Of a stretch of DNA of 12,706 bases, positions 1 through 8,736 are shown piece after piece. The DNA is from Asterionellopsis glacialis (Eukaryota > Bacillariophyta > Plagiogrammaphyceae > Rhaphoneidales > Asterionellopsidaceae): positions 1 through 12,706 of the forward strand of contig WKLE02003018.1 of assembly GCA_014885115.2 (NCBI GenBank), given 5' to 3'. Position 1 is the stretch's first letter, and the number at the start of each line of letters is the position of its first letter. The notes under the pieces are model-generated. The model made no database searches, was not told the DNA's origin, and saw nothing but the letters and a program-made list of their open reading frames with translations. The position numbers and the translations under genes are program-made.

Positions 1-93
1 TAGTCTAGGGTTAGGGTTAGTCTAGGAATAGGGTTAGTGATAACATTGGGGTTAAGCACAACATTAGGGTTAAGAACAACATTAGGGTTAGGA
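1..93. repeat. degenerate telomere-like TTAGGG repeats, inward-oriented
   Basis: The segment holds several copies of TAGGGTTA-like sequence. Positions 1-40 contain irregular units joined by TCTAGG variants. Positions 42-59, 60-77 and 78-93 are an 18-bp tandem unit (AACATTAGGGTTAAGAAC and close variants, the last copy partial). The G-rich strand runs 5' to 3' into the window, which is opposite to what a functional telomere at the left end of this strand would show. The tract is therefore better read as an interstitial or subtelomeric remnant, or as the edge of a contig near a rearranged chromosome end. Confidence 0.7.
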
Positions 94-424
94 TACAGTA
101 GCCGCATTTTATGGGACTTCCGGGGATTGTCTGTGATTCGGCGCAGCAGTTCCTGCCTAAACCTACCGTGCTGACTGGTACCTAAGGTTGTGCAGGACGG
201 CTCATGCTTGCAAGGACTTGTACCAGGTAGGCGTAAAGCTTGTACGGTCCTAGCTCAAATCGACCTGTCGATGTCGATTTCTGGTCCGTAATAGGTAATG
301 TTTCGTATCGAAAAGGAATATCGACTACGGCTGGCTGCAGGTTCAGTGTTCTTTCGGGCACCGTCACCGGCTGTGCAAGTTCAAAATGAAAATAACGTTA
401 TATGATTGGTTAATCACATGGTTG

Positions 425-446
425 GTGGACGTCATCATTACGTGTA
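425..446. promoter_or_regulatory. possible CRE/bZIP-type site (ACGTCA with nearby ACGTG)
   Basis: GTGGACGTCA at 425-434 is followed by TTACGTGTA at 438-446, about 300 bp upstream of the first gene's ATG. ACGTCA/TGACGT elements are the described CO2/cAMP-responsive cis elements of some diatom promoters (work on the Phaeodactylum PtCA1 promoter). The same 10-mer recurs at 10819-10828. Six-base matches arise by chance, so this is only a candidate. Confidence 0.2.
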
Positions 447-584
447 CTAGACAAGAACAAAAATCTTTCAATCCCGCAGAAAGCGCCAGCGAGAACAACA
501 CAAATAATTTGTTTCGAAATCATGATTTGACTCTCTACTCGAACTCTCGTAGGGAACTACCTACCGGTAGTCCTATGGTACAAA

Positions 585-622
585 TCACCTCTCTCTAGTC
601 CTCTCTCTCTAGTAGAGAGTAG
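585..622. repeat. CTCTAGTC-rich low-complexity patch (cluster 1)
   Basis: A run of CTCTCTAGTCC and CTCTCTAGTAGAGAGTAGAC lies about 110-150 bp upstream of the first gene's ATG. It shares the CTCTAGTC core with two larger clusters at about 2.77-2.88 kb and 3.81-3.90 kb. CTCTCTAGTAGAGAG is an imperfect palindrome. Confidence 0.55.
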
Positions 623-733
623 ACAGTCAAGACTCTCTGGAGACAGCACCAGCAACTAGCCTAGAAGGAAGAAATTTTTACCGAGAAGGAGAGGAGAGAT
701 ACTCAACACAGCCTACAAATACAATTATTTACG

Positions 734-1587
734 ATGGATCTCGCATCACCAGCACCGAAAGTAGAACCTGCTTTTGCGACAAAAGCACAGCAGTCAGAAG
801 AAATCACGGTGGAAGCAGCGGTGCCAAGTAAAACACCACACGTGGAATCTGTGCGTTCCGTTGGTCCAGCCGAAACAGTTGATGATCCCCGGAAATATGC
901 ACCGGCTGCCGCAAAACAAACGTAAGAATTGTGCTCTACCGGTATTGATTCTATTCTTCTCCAACTGAAAAAAATCTAATTTATCAAAACTCTCCTTACG
1001 TAATTCTAAACTACAGAGCGAAGCCCTCTTTGCTAGGTGCAGCGGCCCTCCGTGGAAATACAGGTTCTGATTTTGAGAGTAAGGCAGCTGTTCTCCGAGG
1101 AGCACCCAAAAAGGACTTATTGAAACGATTCCTGCCTATCATTTTTGATGAAAGAGATTTTGTTGCGTATGGAGAGGTTGAAAGGTTTATTTTGGTAAAA
1201 GGATCTTGCTGTTTTGTATTCACAGAAGAGACGGATCCTTCTCCGCTTTATTCTATCCCACTGGAAGACATAGTACCGAAGTTGGAAGATCCTAAAAAAC
1301 CTGATAAGAAATCTGTCACTATTTCTCCTAAAACTGTTAGTAGTAATGCCGCAATGCGTGAAAATGTATCAAAAGAAGAGATGAAGACCGTTCTGTTAAA
1401 ATATCGAAACGGAAAACACGCATACCAGTTTACATTTGATGCATCCAAGGATGAAAGTATTGCAAAACGGTTTATAGATGCCTTGGAACGTGGACAGAAA
1501 GTGCCGGAAGGAAAGGTAATTAGTGAATCTGTGGCGAATGCAAAGGCTGTTGGAAAGAAAGGTGCAAAAGCACAACCGAGCATATGA
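734..1587 (+). CDS. possible PH-like domain protein, 252 aa, two exons
   Basis: The exons are 734-921 and 1017-1587; the phase-2 join makes codon ACA (Thr63). The ATG follows an A-rich leader (TTTACGATGG). Residues 1-60 are rich in Ala, Pro, Glu and Lys and probably disordered. From about residue 97 a compact domain begins with LKRFLPIIFDERDF, continues through hydrophobic strands (FILVKG, CCFVFTEE, LYSIPLEDIV) and a Lys/Ser-rich loop, and ends with a strand and helix (YQFTFDASKDESIAKRFIDALERG). That order of strands, long loop and C-terminal amphipathic helix resembles a PH or GRAM fold, so a role in lipid or protein binding is possible. The C-terminus is Lys/Ala-rich. I do not recognise the family; it may be lineage-specific. 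Exon joining is well supported because both frames stay open exactly to the splice sites. Confidence 0.75.
922..1016 (+). other. intron of the first gene (95 nt)
   Basis: The donor is CAAAC|GTAAGAATT and the acceptor is AAACTACAG|AGCG. A stop (TAA at 923-925) occurs right after the donor in the exon 1 frame, while exon 2 is open upstream of any ATG. The intron is AT-rich with a TTCTATTCTTCTCC pyrimidine stretch. The exact acceptor could shift by two bases to the next AG, but only the 1016/1017 boundary keeps the frame. Confidence 0.8.
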
Positions 1588-3208
1588 GTGAGTACGAAAT
1601 GATAGAGCAAATGAACCTAGTTTGCTAACTATTAAATATACAGTCTTGAAAAATACCCTCTCACTTTTTATTGCTTTATAGTTTCTAGTGCTGATAGTTC
1701 GGAGGCTCGCTCAATTTCTAAACAAACTCTGAAAACGTCATTGATTTAGAAACTAAAGTATCTTACTCTTGAATGTTCAATCGCAATGTTCCAAATGTGT
1801 AATTGGCGTACTACGCTTTTTGGAACAAGTCAGTAATAGTAGCTGTTGATGAAGACCGAGTTGAAATGTCAAATCCCGGGCAGAACATGTTGTGGACGAG
1901 ACGCAGTAGGAGTGGAGTGGAACACGTGACCCTATTGCTTGCTAACCTCGCATTACGAGAATCAGTGTCAGGTGACCTATAGCTGCTGCAAAGCTTGAAA
2001 AACTAGGGCAGAAAACTCCTAGTCGCTTTTTCGCGATTAGCACCCATAATTAGCAGCACATAGAAAGAACAGGGAGCATAAAGCATGCAGGGCACAAAGA
2101 TAGCAAAGAAAAGAAGAGAAAACGTAACGTGATGAGCTATGACCAGATAGAGTCCAAATTGTGGGACACACTCAGTTTGCGACCTTCCATGAAACAATCG
2201 ATATGTTTTTCTGATATGCTTGATTGATGGTTTCAGAAAGCATAATGAAGAAAAATGATTACAGAAAAAAGATGTAGTATACACTCGACAAACAACCAAT
2301 TTAGTTTGGTGATCATAATGGTGCTTAATGTAGTACCGTATTAAATGATTGCATACTTTGGCTTTGTCGTTTCCCAAAAAGAAAAGTATCTAATTAGATT
2401 TCTTCAAATCAGACTTTTTGTGAAAACTCCGGTCGTACCTATCCGTTCCCATGTTCAAATGTAGCGATGCTTTAAATTTTGCCATTGCTAATAAAACATG
2501 AAGTGCAAAAAAGTACTAGTCCTCTTGAACTAACAATCATGTTGGCAGATATGGTGAATGGTAAATCTGCTTGACCTCATCTTTTGACATTAACTATTTA
2601 AATTATTCTGTATGAGCTCCAAAGCTTCCTCATTTTGCAACGGGGGTTCAAAGTCATACGTGTCATAATTTTATTGATACCTGACAAAACATCTAACATC
2701 TCAGTTAAAAATTGATAAGTATTTTTTGCCAGTAGTAGCATCACGAGAGGATTGTAACGGACGGTACGGCATCGTAGGACTCTAGGTCCTAGTCTTATCT
2801 CTAGTCTCTAGTCTAAACAGACAGTAGTCCTCTAGTCCTAGAGAACTAGTCCTACCGTAGGGCCCTACAATAGGACTCTTAGGGCAGTCTATAATCAGTC
2901 CTTTGTTGTCTGAACTCGTATTATTTTCAGCAGAGGTTGTTCGAAACGAAGGAAGCGCGAATGGGAAATTATGTTCGTATGAAATAATAATAATAACAAT
3001 GAATGTAATTCGAGGCAAACCAATTTGATTTTTTCTCTAAAATACCGAAGTTAGTAGTATCGAATGTCAAATTCGAAATCAGCCAAGGAAGTAGTTTCCA
3101 GATGGATTCCTATCGATACTGCTACTCCATGAGGTTCTCTTAATCTTCTGCATGAATGGTTTCATAAAAATATGAGCCACGTGATATCTAACTTTAAGTT
3201 TGTTCTTC
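1588..3208. other. long gene-free stretch between first gene and membrane protein
   Basis: No gene is supported over 1.6 kb. The part next to 1587 is AT-rich and likely holds the 3' UTR (ATTAAATATACAG near 1630). A 59-codon open frame at 1803-1979 (+) has weak ThiF/E1-like character and is discussed as a finding. A minus-strand frame of 124 codons (2003-2377) has one hydrophobic stretch but no recognisable family. Positions 2765-2886 contain a CTAGTC repeat cluster. A short AAT microsatellite sits near 2985-3000. Everything else looks like unstructured AT-rich DNA. Confidence 0.55.
2772..2886. repeat. CTAGTC/GTCCTAG repeat cluster 2
   Basis: About 110 bp are dominated by CTAGTC, GTCCTAG and TAGGACT words on both strands. 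They include ATCTCTAGTCTCTAGTCT at 2797-2814, which is repeated exactly in cluster 3. The ends form an imperfect inverted repeat (CGTAGGACT near 2774 against AGTCCTACCG near 2848), and GTAGGGCCCTAC nearby is a perfect 12-bp palindrome. The purine/pyrimidine bias differs from the flanks. Confidence 0.7.
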
Positions 3209-3649
3209 TTAACGAACTAACTCGTACGCAGAATACATCCAGAAAGCTGCCATCACAAGAAGATACGCTCCGAAAACTTTTAGCCACCGCATAGATCGAA
3301 TCTTCTTTTGAACTAGCTTCTCGATTTTTGGCCACATGGTAAAAGGTATCATGAAATTTAAGCTAGCCAGTACGCAGCCTGCTATTTTGAGGTAATGCAA
3401 TGCATTGCTGTCACCAAGGAAAATTTCTCCCATCGATGCAACGGCTACCAAGCCCATGGATATCCAACCAGCATCGAGACTCTTATTTTTAAATGTATTC
3501 ATCAGGGCCCAAATAGCGCCAAAGCTTGAGACAACTAGCATGCATTGATCACCATAGAGCAGCATCCCAGTCCAAGAAGCAGCAGCGTACAGCGGCATAA
3601 TGTACATTCCGATAGGATCTTTCACAGGGGCATTCTTCATTGTTGTCAT
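3209..3649 (-). CDS. small multi-pass membrane protein, 146 aa, unknown family
   Basis: A single-exon open frame whose ATG lies in an A-rich context (CTGAAAATGACA) typical of a good start. The sequence shows four to five hydrophobic segments at about residues 14-32, 35-52, 60-78, 83-104 and 122-143. They are separated by short loops and one strongly basic stretch (KIEKLVQKKIRSMRWLK, residues 108-124) that should be cytosolic. There is no cleavable signal peptide; the short polar N-terminus precedes the first helix. No enzyme motif is visible and I do not recognise the family. It could be a small membrane protein of the ER, a plastid envelope or another organelle. It is divergent from the SKI2 helicase gene across 421 bp, so the two may share a promoter region. 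Confidence 0.75.
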   Translation of the reverse strand: MTTMKNAPVKDPIGMYIMPLYAAASWTGMLLYGDQCMLVVSSFGAIWALMNTFKNKSLDAGWISMGLVAVASMGEIFLGDSNALHYLKIAGCVLASLNFMIPFTMWPKIEKLVQKKIRSMRWLKVFGAYLLVMAAFWMYSAYELVR

Positions 3650-4070
3650 TTTCAGTTATTCCGACACAAGCTCTTGTGACTTTGACAGGTGATCGTGTTA
3701 CAGCTTTGAAGCCTGGAGTTTCAGGTTACGGAGCAGATGTTCGCATTCCGCCGTCGTTTGAGCATTAGGATGGTAGATTGAAGATATGATACTATGATAG
3801 CGTAACACGACTAGAGTCACTCTAGCCCTAATCTCTAGTCTCTAGTCTGAAGTCTACCTCTAGAGGATAGTCCTAGTCCTAGTCTACTAGGACTAGAGAA
3901 GGGAGGCAATGAACTGTCTCATGAAAAATTTACCTTACGCCAGTGTCATCAACCATCAACCATCAACGTTTGGCAACCTCAAAACTGAGTCCACAACCAT
4001 TGTTTTCTCAGTTAGACACTTGAAAAAGGGTGTCAATACGAAACCTCTTCTTTGATAGTACGATCCAACG
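3650..4070. promoter_or_regulatory. divergent intergenic region (membrane protein / SKI2 helicase)
   Basis: These 421 bp lie between two divergently transcribed start codons and must contain both promoters and 5' UTRs. No clear TATA box is visible. The middle is occupied by the CTAGTC cluster 3 (3811-3902) with its hairpin. Direct repeats CATCAACCATCAACCATCAACG (only part quoted as motif CATCAAC x3) lie near 3946-3967, about 105 bp upstream of the helicase ATG. Calling it bidirectional is an inference from gene orientation alone. Confidence 0.5.
3811..3902. repeat. CTAGTC repeat cluster 3 with perfect 10-bp hairpin
   Basis: The patch is dominated by CTAGTC and CTCTAG words. The 18-mer ATCTCTAGTCTCTAGTCT at 3831-3848 is identical to that in cluster 2, about 1 kb away. 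Positions 3873-3882 (CTAGTCCTAG) and 3887-3896 (CTAGGACTAG) are exact reverse complements separated by TCTA, giving a potential cruciform or RNA hairpin with a 4-nt loop. It lies about 175 bp upstream of the helicase start codon. Confidence 0.8.
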
Positions 4071-7000
4071 ATGAGTTCTTCACTGCAACAATTGCATGGC
4101 GTTATTTTGCAAAACGAGGAGCGACAAAAAAAAGATGAAGCAGAACGCTTGTCCCGTCAAGCGTCTTTGGCGCCATTGCAGCAAAAGATTCAGAATGTTT
4201 GGACCAACCATGGAATTTTGTCGCCGATGAAAGACTCTTGGATTCGTCCAGTTCCATCTTCATTATTTACTAGTCCATTATCGGCGCCACAAACAACCTT
4301 GGTCCCGTGGTCTTCCTTGCCGCATTCCATTCAATCACGACTGACACCCCCAACAAACCTAGAGACGGACACGAACAACAATGACTGCATTGTCGAAGTT
4401 CCGCTGTCGTACCTTGTACCGAACGATGATGAAAATATCACTTCTCGGGTTCATTCAGAGAGTGCAGCGGCACCTCAATCGCTTCAACGGCGCCCCTTGA
4501 ATGGTAACTTAAGCGATAAGCTGACTGAGTTCACACGAGGAGTCGTTGGACAACGAAAACCTTTTCGACCGGGATGGATGGATGAAGACGATAAGCAAAC
4601 AGATATAAAGGAGATTGAGAAGTATCAGTCAGAAGAAGAAATTGCTCGGGCAAGGAAAGTATTGGAACAAGGGTCTGAAAAAAGCTGGAAGGATGGAACT
4701 ATTCTAACAGCTCCCCCTGGTGCTGATTTCGATGTAGGGCTTAGCTGGAATGATATCCACAAGGATGACGTAATCCAACCGAAGGGTACAGCAGAAAATG
4801 TCTCTCCATCATTCGACCAAGTAGATCAAATGGACAAGCAAGAAGAAAAGACATTTAGTCCCACAGTTGAATCTGACTACCAACTGAGCAGAAATTCTTC
4901 AACTGGAATATGGGACAAGACTATATTTGACGATGATTCTCTATTTGGAGAAAGCAGCAGTGGTGGTGACGAAGAATCTTCTTCTGATGAAAGCACTCAA
5001 GGCGAAGAGGAAATGGAGCAAGCGAATGAAAGCAAACCATCCCATGATGTTTCAATTGAGAAGATCGTTGATATTAGTGCTGAAAATGATTTTGCAAGTG
5101 TGACGACAGAACTTGACGATGTGGACGGACTTCTTGCTGAATTATATTTAGAAGATGGTGCAATAACCAAAACAAAGCAACTATCAACGCTCCCAAATAA
5201 TCCTCTACTTCTTGCCGAAATGCATGCCAAGGAACAACGGGAACAGCAGACGTCAAGAAAGTCATGGGCTGACACCAAATACCTGCCAATCAAAGACTTC
5301 CATTCTGAGATTCCAAACCCAGCTATTACATTTCCATTCACTCTAGATGATTTTCAACAGCAAGCAGTTGCAAGGATTGAACGCTCAGAGTCCATATTTG
5401 TAGCGGCGCATACCTCCGCTGGTAAGACGGTTTGTGCTGAATATGCTATTGCTCTCTGTAAACAGCATTGCACAAGAGCCGTTTATACATCCCCAATCAA
5501 AGCCCTTTCGAACCAAAAATTTCGTGATTTTTGCGCGAAGTTTGGTGCAGAAAACGTTGGCCTGATCACAGGAGACATGCAAATTAATGTGGATGATGCA
5601 ACGTGCCTTATCATGACTACCGAGATCCTGCGTTCCATGCTGTATCGCGGAGCTGACCTCATCCGTGATATTGAATGGGTCATATTTGATGAAGTCCATT
5701 ACGGTAAGAAACATAAGACTATCGTGCTGCCTGTATTTGAGCCCAAGGAGCATTATTTTTGCAGTCTGTCATCTTCTATTAACATTTTTTTGTACATGGT
5801 TTGACTACCACCGATGCTACCATCGCGCATTTTTTTAAAAGTCAACGATACTGAACGCGGTGTTGTTTGGGAAGAAGTCATTATTATGCTCCCATCATAT
5901 GTATCAATGATATTTTTATCCGCAACGACCCCCAATACAATAGAATTTTCAGACTGGATTGGACGAACCAAGAAAAAACCCGTTCATGTAATTCGAACCG
6001 ATTACCGACCAGTGCCCCTTTCACACTTTTTATGGGCAGGCTTGAAACTTCATAAGATAATGGAAGGGAAGGGAGGTTTCTTAGACAAGGGCTATGCAGA
6101 AGCTACGAAAGCACTTCTCCCATCTTCAAAAGATCCTGCAAACAAAAAAGGTACCAATACAAAATCGAATTCATCGAGCTCACGTGGAGGGTCCAAACAA
6201 ATGACTTGGCAAGTCCAAGGGAATAAACAGAACTGGACATCCTTAGTAAAGTTTTTGGATCGAGAAGGTCTAACACCAGCTGTTGTTTTCACTTTTTCGA
6301 AAAAGAAATGCGAAGAAGTGGCTCATATGCTGCGTACTCTCGATCTTAACACCGCCGCAGAGAAAAGTAGTGCTCATGCTTTCACTCTTCAAACTGTTGC
6401 AAGGCTTTCGCCAAATGATTCTATCTTACCTCAGGTTTTAAATGTTTGTGAAATGGTCAAACGTGGAATCGGAGTTCATCACGGTAAGACCCTGAAATTA
6501 TTTGGTACGGTATTCCCGCTCATTGCAATCTCATTTTTTAAAATTTTGTATCTATCCATTGCAGGTGGACTTCTTCCAATTCTAAAAGAAATGGTAGAAA
6601 TACTATTTTCAAAGGGACTGGTGAAAGTTTTATTTGCAACCGAAACTTTTGCAATGGGAGTAAATATGCCAGCACGAGCAGTTGTGTTCAATTCAATCCG
6701 TAAGCACGATGGTACTCAATTTAGAGTATTGGAACCAGGAGAATATACGCAAATGGCCGGAAGAGCAGGCCGTAGAGGTTTGGACAAGGTTGGTACCGTT
6801 ATTATGTGTTGTTTTGGAGAAACGCCACCACCACAACCAATACTTCGGCAAATGTTGACCGGATCCTCCACAAGGCTGAGCTCGCAATTTCGTTTGACCT
6901 ATAACATGATACTAAACCTTTTAAGAGTGGAAGACATGAGTGTCGAGGACATGATTAAAAGATCTTTTTCTGAATTCGCTACACAACGAGCTCTAACTGC

Positions 7001-8579
7001 TAATGAATACCCAAAGCTCCTTGCACGTGGTATCAAAACACTCAATAAACTTGATTTTGAATTCAAACAAAATGCTGATAGTCGGCTTGGAGCAGAGGAT
7101 ATTGAGGACTACTACCAGGTTTGTTCTAGTCTACTTAGTGCCAACCAAGAATTGCTCTCATTCATTTACAACTCCCCAGGTAGCAACGGACCTCTTGTCC
7201 CAGGTCGGATTTTGTTTGTTACATCAGCTCGTAGGCATTGCTACGTCAATGCACCTGCCATTGTGCTGCGGCCTCCTAATGCATCGGGGAATTCAATTGT
7301 ATGCTTGGTGTTACTTCCAGAAACGTATATATCTCGAACTTATAGTACAGGTCAATCGACAGGAAATGCAAAGGGGGAATCTAAGCCAGGTACTCTAAAT
7401 TATATCGGCTTTATAAAGCATCGCCACTACGCAATTCATGAAGTTGCGCTCAATGAAATTCTTTTCGTGTCAGCAACAAAGCACAAAGTTGACGGTAAGG
7501 CTCTCTTCAGGGAGGAAAGTCCAGGGGGAAATCTCGCGGGCGGATTTTCGCGATTGATGGATCCATTTTCTGGAGCGAGAACCGTTGGTAGAAAGGAAGA
7601 TCGAGGGCTTGATGCTTTTGTAGGCATGGTGCCGAAAGGAAAAAGAACTTCAAACCCAAAATCACAGACTGCAAATGATTCTCAATCGGAGATGTTGGAT
7701 AAATCTATCGGACATCTTGTCGAAGCAGAAAACAGAGACAAGCTGGGTGAAATGGGAGTCCTGGATCTTCGTGAGAGTGTCAAACAGGGAGATGATGTTC
7801 TCGACTTTCGAAAACGTTGCGGCGGAATGGAAGAATTGACTGGAGTCATGAAAAGCTTTGCGTCTCATCACCACCCGTCCATTGAGAAACATTTCGCAGC
7901 CGTTGAGACAAAAGAAACCCTCAGAAGTAGGGTAGGAGGTCTTCGTCATATTCTGTCCAACGAGAGTCTTCAACTTTTTCCTGACTTTTTGCAAAGGAAG
8001 TCACTGCTTCGAACTCTTGGATACATCGATGAAAATGAAACTGTTTGTGTGAAGGGCAGGGTGGCTTGTGAAGTAAATACTTGTGAGGAGTTGATCGTTA
8101 CAGAAATGGTTTTTGAAGGCTTGCTAAATGAACTCGACCCTGCCGAGATTGTTGCAGCTCTAAGTTCTCTCGTTTTCCAAGAAAAAAGCAACGAAGAAGA
8201 GCTAGATGCGGAGATACCCGAACGCCTTGCGTCATGCTGTGATCGAATGAAAGTTATCGCTACAAATCTTGGGGAAATGCAGAAGAACCACGGGCTAGAA
8301 ATCGACCCTTTGGAGTACTGCGAGAATTCTTTGAAGTTTGGTCTTGTCCATGCTGTGTACGAGTGGGCGCTTGGTGTTCCTTTCAGTAATATTTGTCAGC
8401 TTACACTTGTACAAGAAGGTTCGATCGTTCGATGTATCACTAGGCTCGACGAACTTTTAAGAGAAGTCCGGAACTGCGCAAGAGTTGTAGGTAACCCGAA
8501 TCTTTACCGTAAGATGGAAACTGCAAGTGTTGCGATAAAGCGTGATATCGTGTTTGCTTCCAGTCTTTATGTTAGTTAA
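4071..8579 (+). CDS. SKI2: SKI2-type exosome-associated DExH RNA helicase, 1429 aa, three exons
   Basis: Exons 4071-5703, 5842-6483 and 6565-8579. SKI2 is the ATP-dependent 3'-5' RNA helicase of the cytoplasmic Ski complex (with SKI3 and SKI8), feeding mRNA to the exosome for turnover and quality control. Visible motifs: [10 protein letters not shown] (residues 445-453), Ia [12 protein letters not shown] (473-484), II DEVH (540-543), III SAT (571-573), [12 protein letters not shown] (from 691), [16 protein letters not shown] (from 782), [12 protein letters not shown] (821-830). An arch/beta-barrel insertion follows in mid-protein, then a C-terminal DSHCT helical domain (about 1255-1425). The long acidic N-terminus has the [16 protein letters not shown] stretch (153-168) resembling the Ski2 N-terminal region. 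KFRDF after Ia and RGADLIRD before DEVH favour Ski2 over the nuclear paralogue Mtr4. It is somewhat longer than the yeast and human proteins (roughly 1250-1290 residues), mostly through the N-terminus. A 14-A run starts in the stop codon. Confidence 0.95.
5704..5841 (+). other. intron 1 of SKI2 (138 nt)
   Basis: The donor is CATTACG|GTAAGAAAC directly after the DEVHY codons; the acceptor is TTTTTTTAAAAG|TCAACG. Splicing in phase 1 restores [17 protein letters not shown], which is the expected conserved continuation in Ski2-like helicases. Retained intron reads into TGA at 5802-5804. Confidence 0.93.
6484..6564 (+). other. intron 2 of SKI2 (81 nt, stop-free, 3n)
   Basis: The donor is CATCACG|GTAAGACCC and the acceptor is TATCCATTGCAG|GTGGAC. 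Removal restores [18 protein letters not shown], a highly conserved stretch before motif V. The intron is 27 codons long and open in frame, so gene callers can read through it. The unspliced reading inserts hydrophobic residues ([19 protein letters not shown]) that no Ski2 homologue is expected to have. Confidence 0.92.
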
Positions 8580-8736
8580 AAAAAAAAAAAAGAGGTTTTC
8601 ATTGAATCTCCATCCCAGAAAAGATGTCGAAAAAAAGTATCGAAGATTTAAATTAACACCAGTGAATTCAAAATAGATAAATGATTAAACATAAATTATT
8701 CTTCACCTTCTTGGTGATATTTGTTAGATGGTAAAT

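Larger units (their letters stand above)
94..733. other. gene-poor stretch upstream of the first gene
   Basis: No convincing gene was found. It holds one copy of TACCAGGTA (221-229), a motif that recurs in a cluster near 10.3-10.7 kb. It also holds an ACGTCA site (429-434), a 10-bp palindrome CTACCGGTAG (561-570) and a CT/CTAGTC-rich patch (585-622). Short open frames on both strands (61 and 70 codons) start at weak positions and match no family I recognise. The last 100 bases before 734 are A-rich and probably hold the 5' UTR of the downstream gene. Confidence 0.5.

Noticed and set aside
182..367. 61-codon minus-strand frame near the left end
   Set aside because: It begins with GTG, has no recognisable domain, overlaps a TACCAGGTA copy and has no partner exon. 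It may be a relic, but nothing supports a gene.
386..598. 70-codon plus-strand frame
   Set aside because: It runs into the CTCTAGTC low-complexity patch, and its composition is that of translated intergenic DNA.
1840..1900. tRNA-like stretch around GTCAAATCCCGGG
   Set aside because: It superficially recalls a T-arm, but no acceptor stem, anticodon arm or TTC loop could be paired around it.
2003..2377. 124-codon minus-strand frame with one hydrophobic stretch
   Set aside because: The rest of it is irregular and rich in His, Cys and Tyr, with no family resemblance. AT-rich DNA readily gives such frames; RNA evidence would be needed.
2782..3018. 78-codon minus-strand frame
   Set aside because: About half of it is translated CTAGTC repeat sequence.
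4997..5341. 114-codon minus-strand frame inside the helicase
   Set aside because: It is antisense to the acidic N-terminal region of SKI2; the Ser/Cys-rich composition is the complement of Glu/Asp/Ser codons.
7003..7398. 131-codon plus-strand frame inside the helicase
   Set aside because: It is a shadow frame of SKI2 exon 3, whose own frame shows clear family motifs over the same bases.
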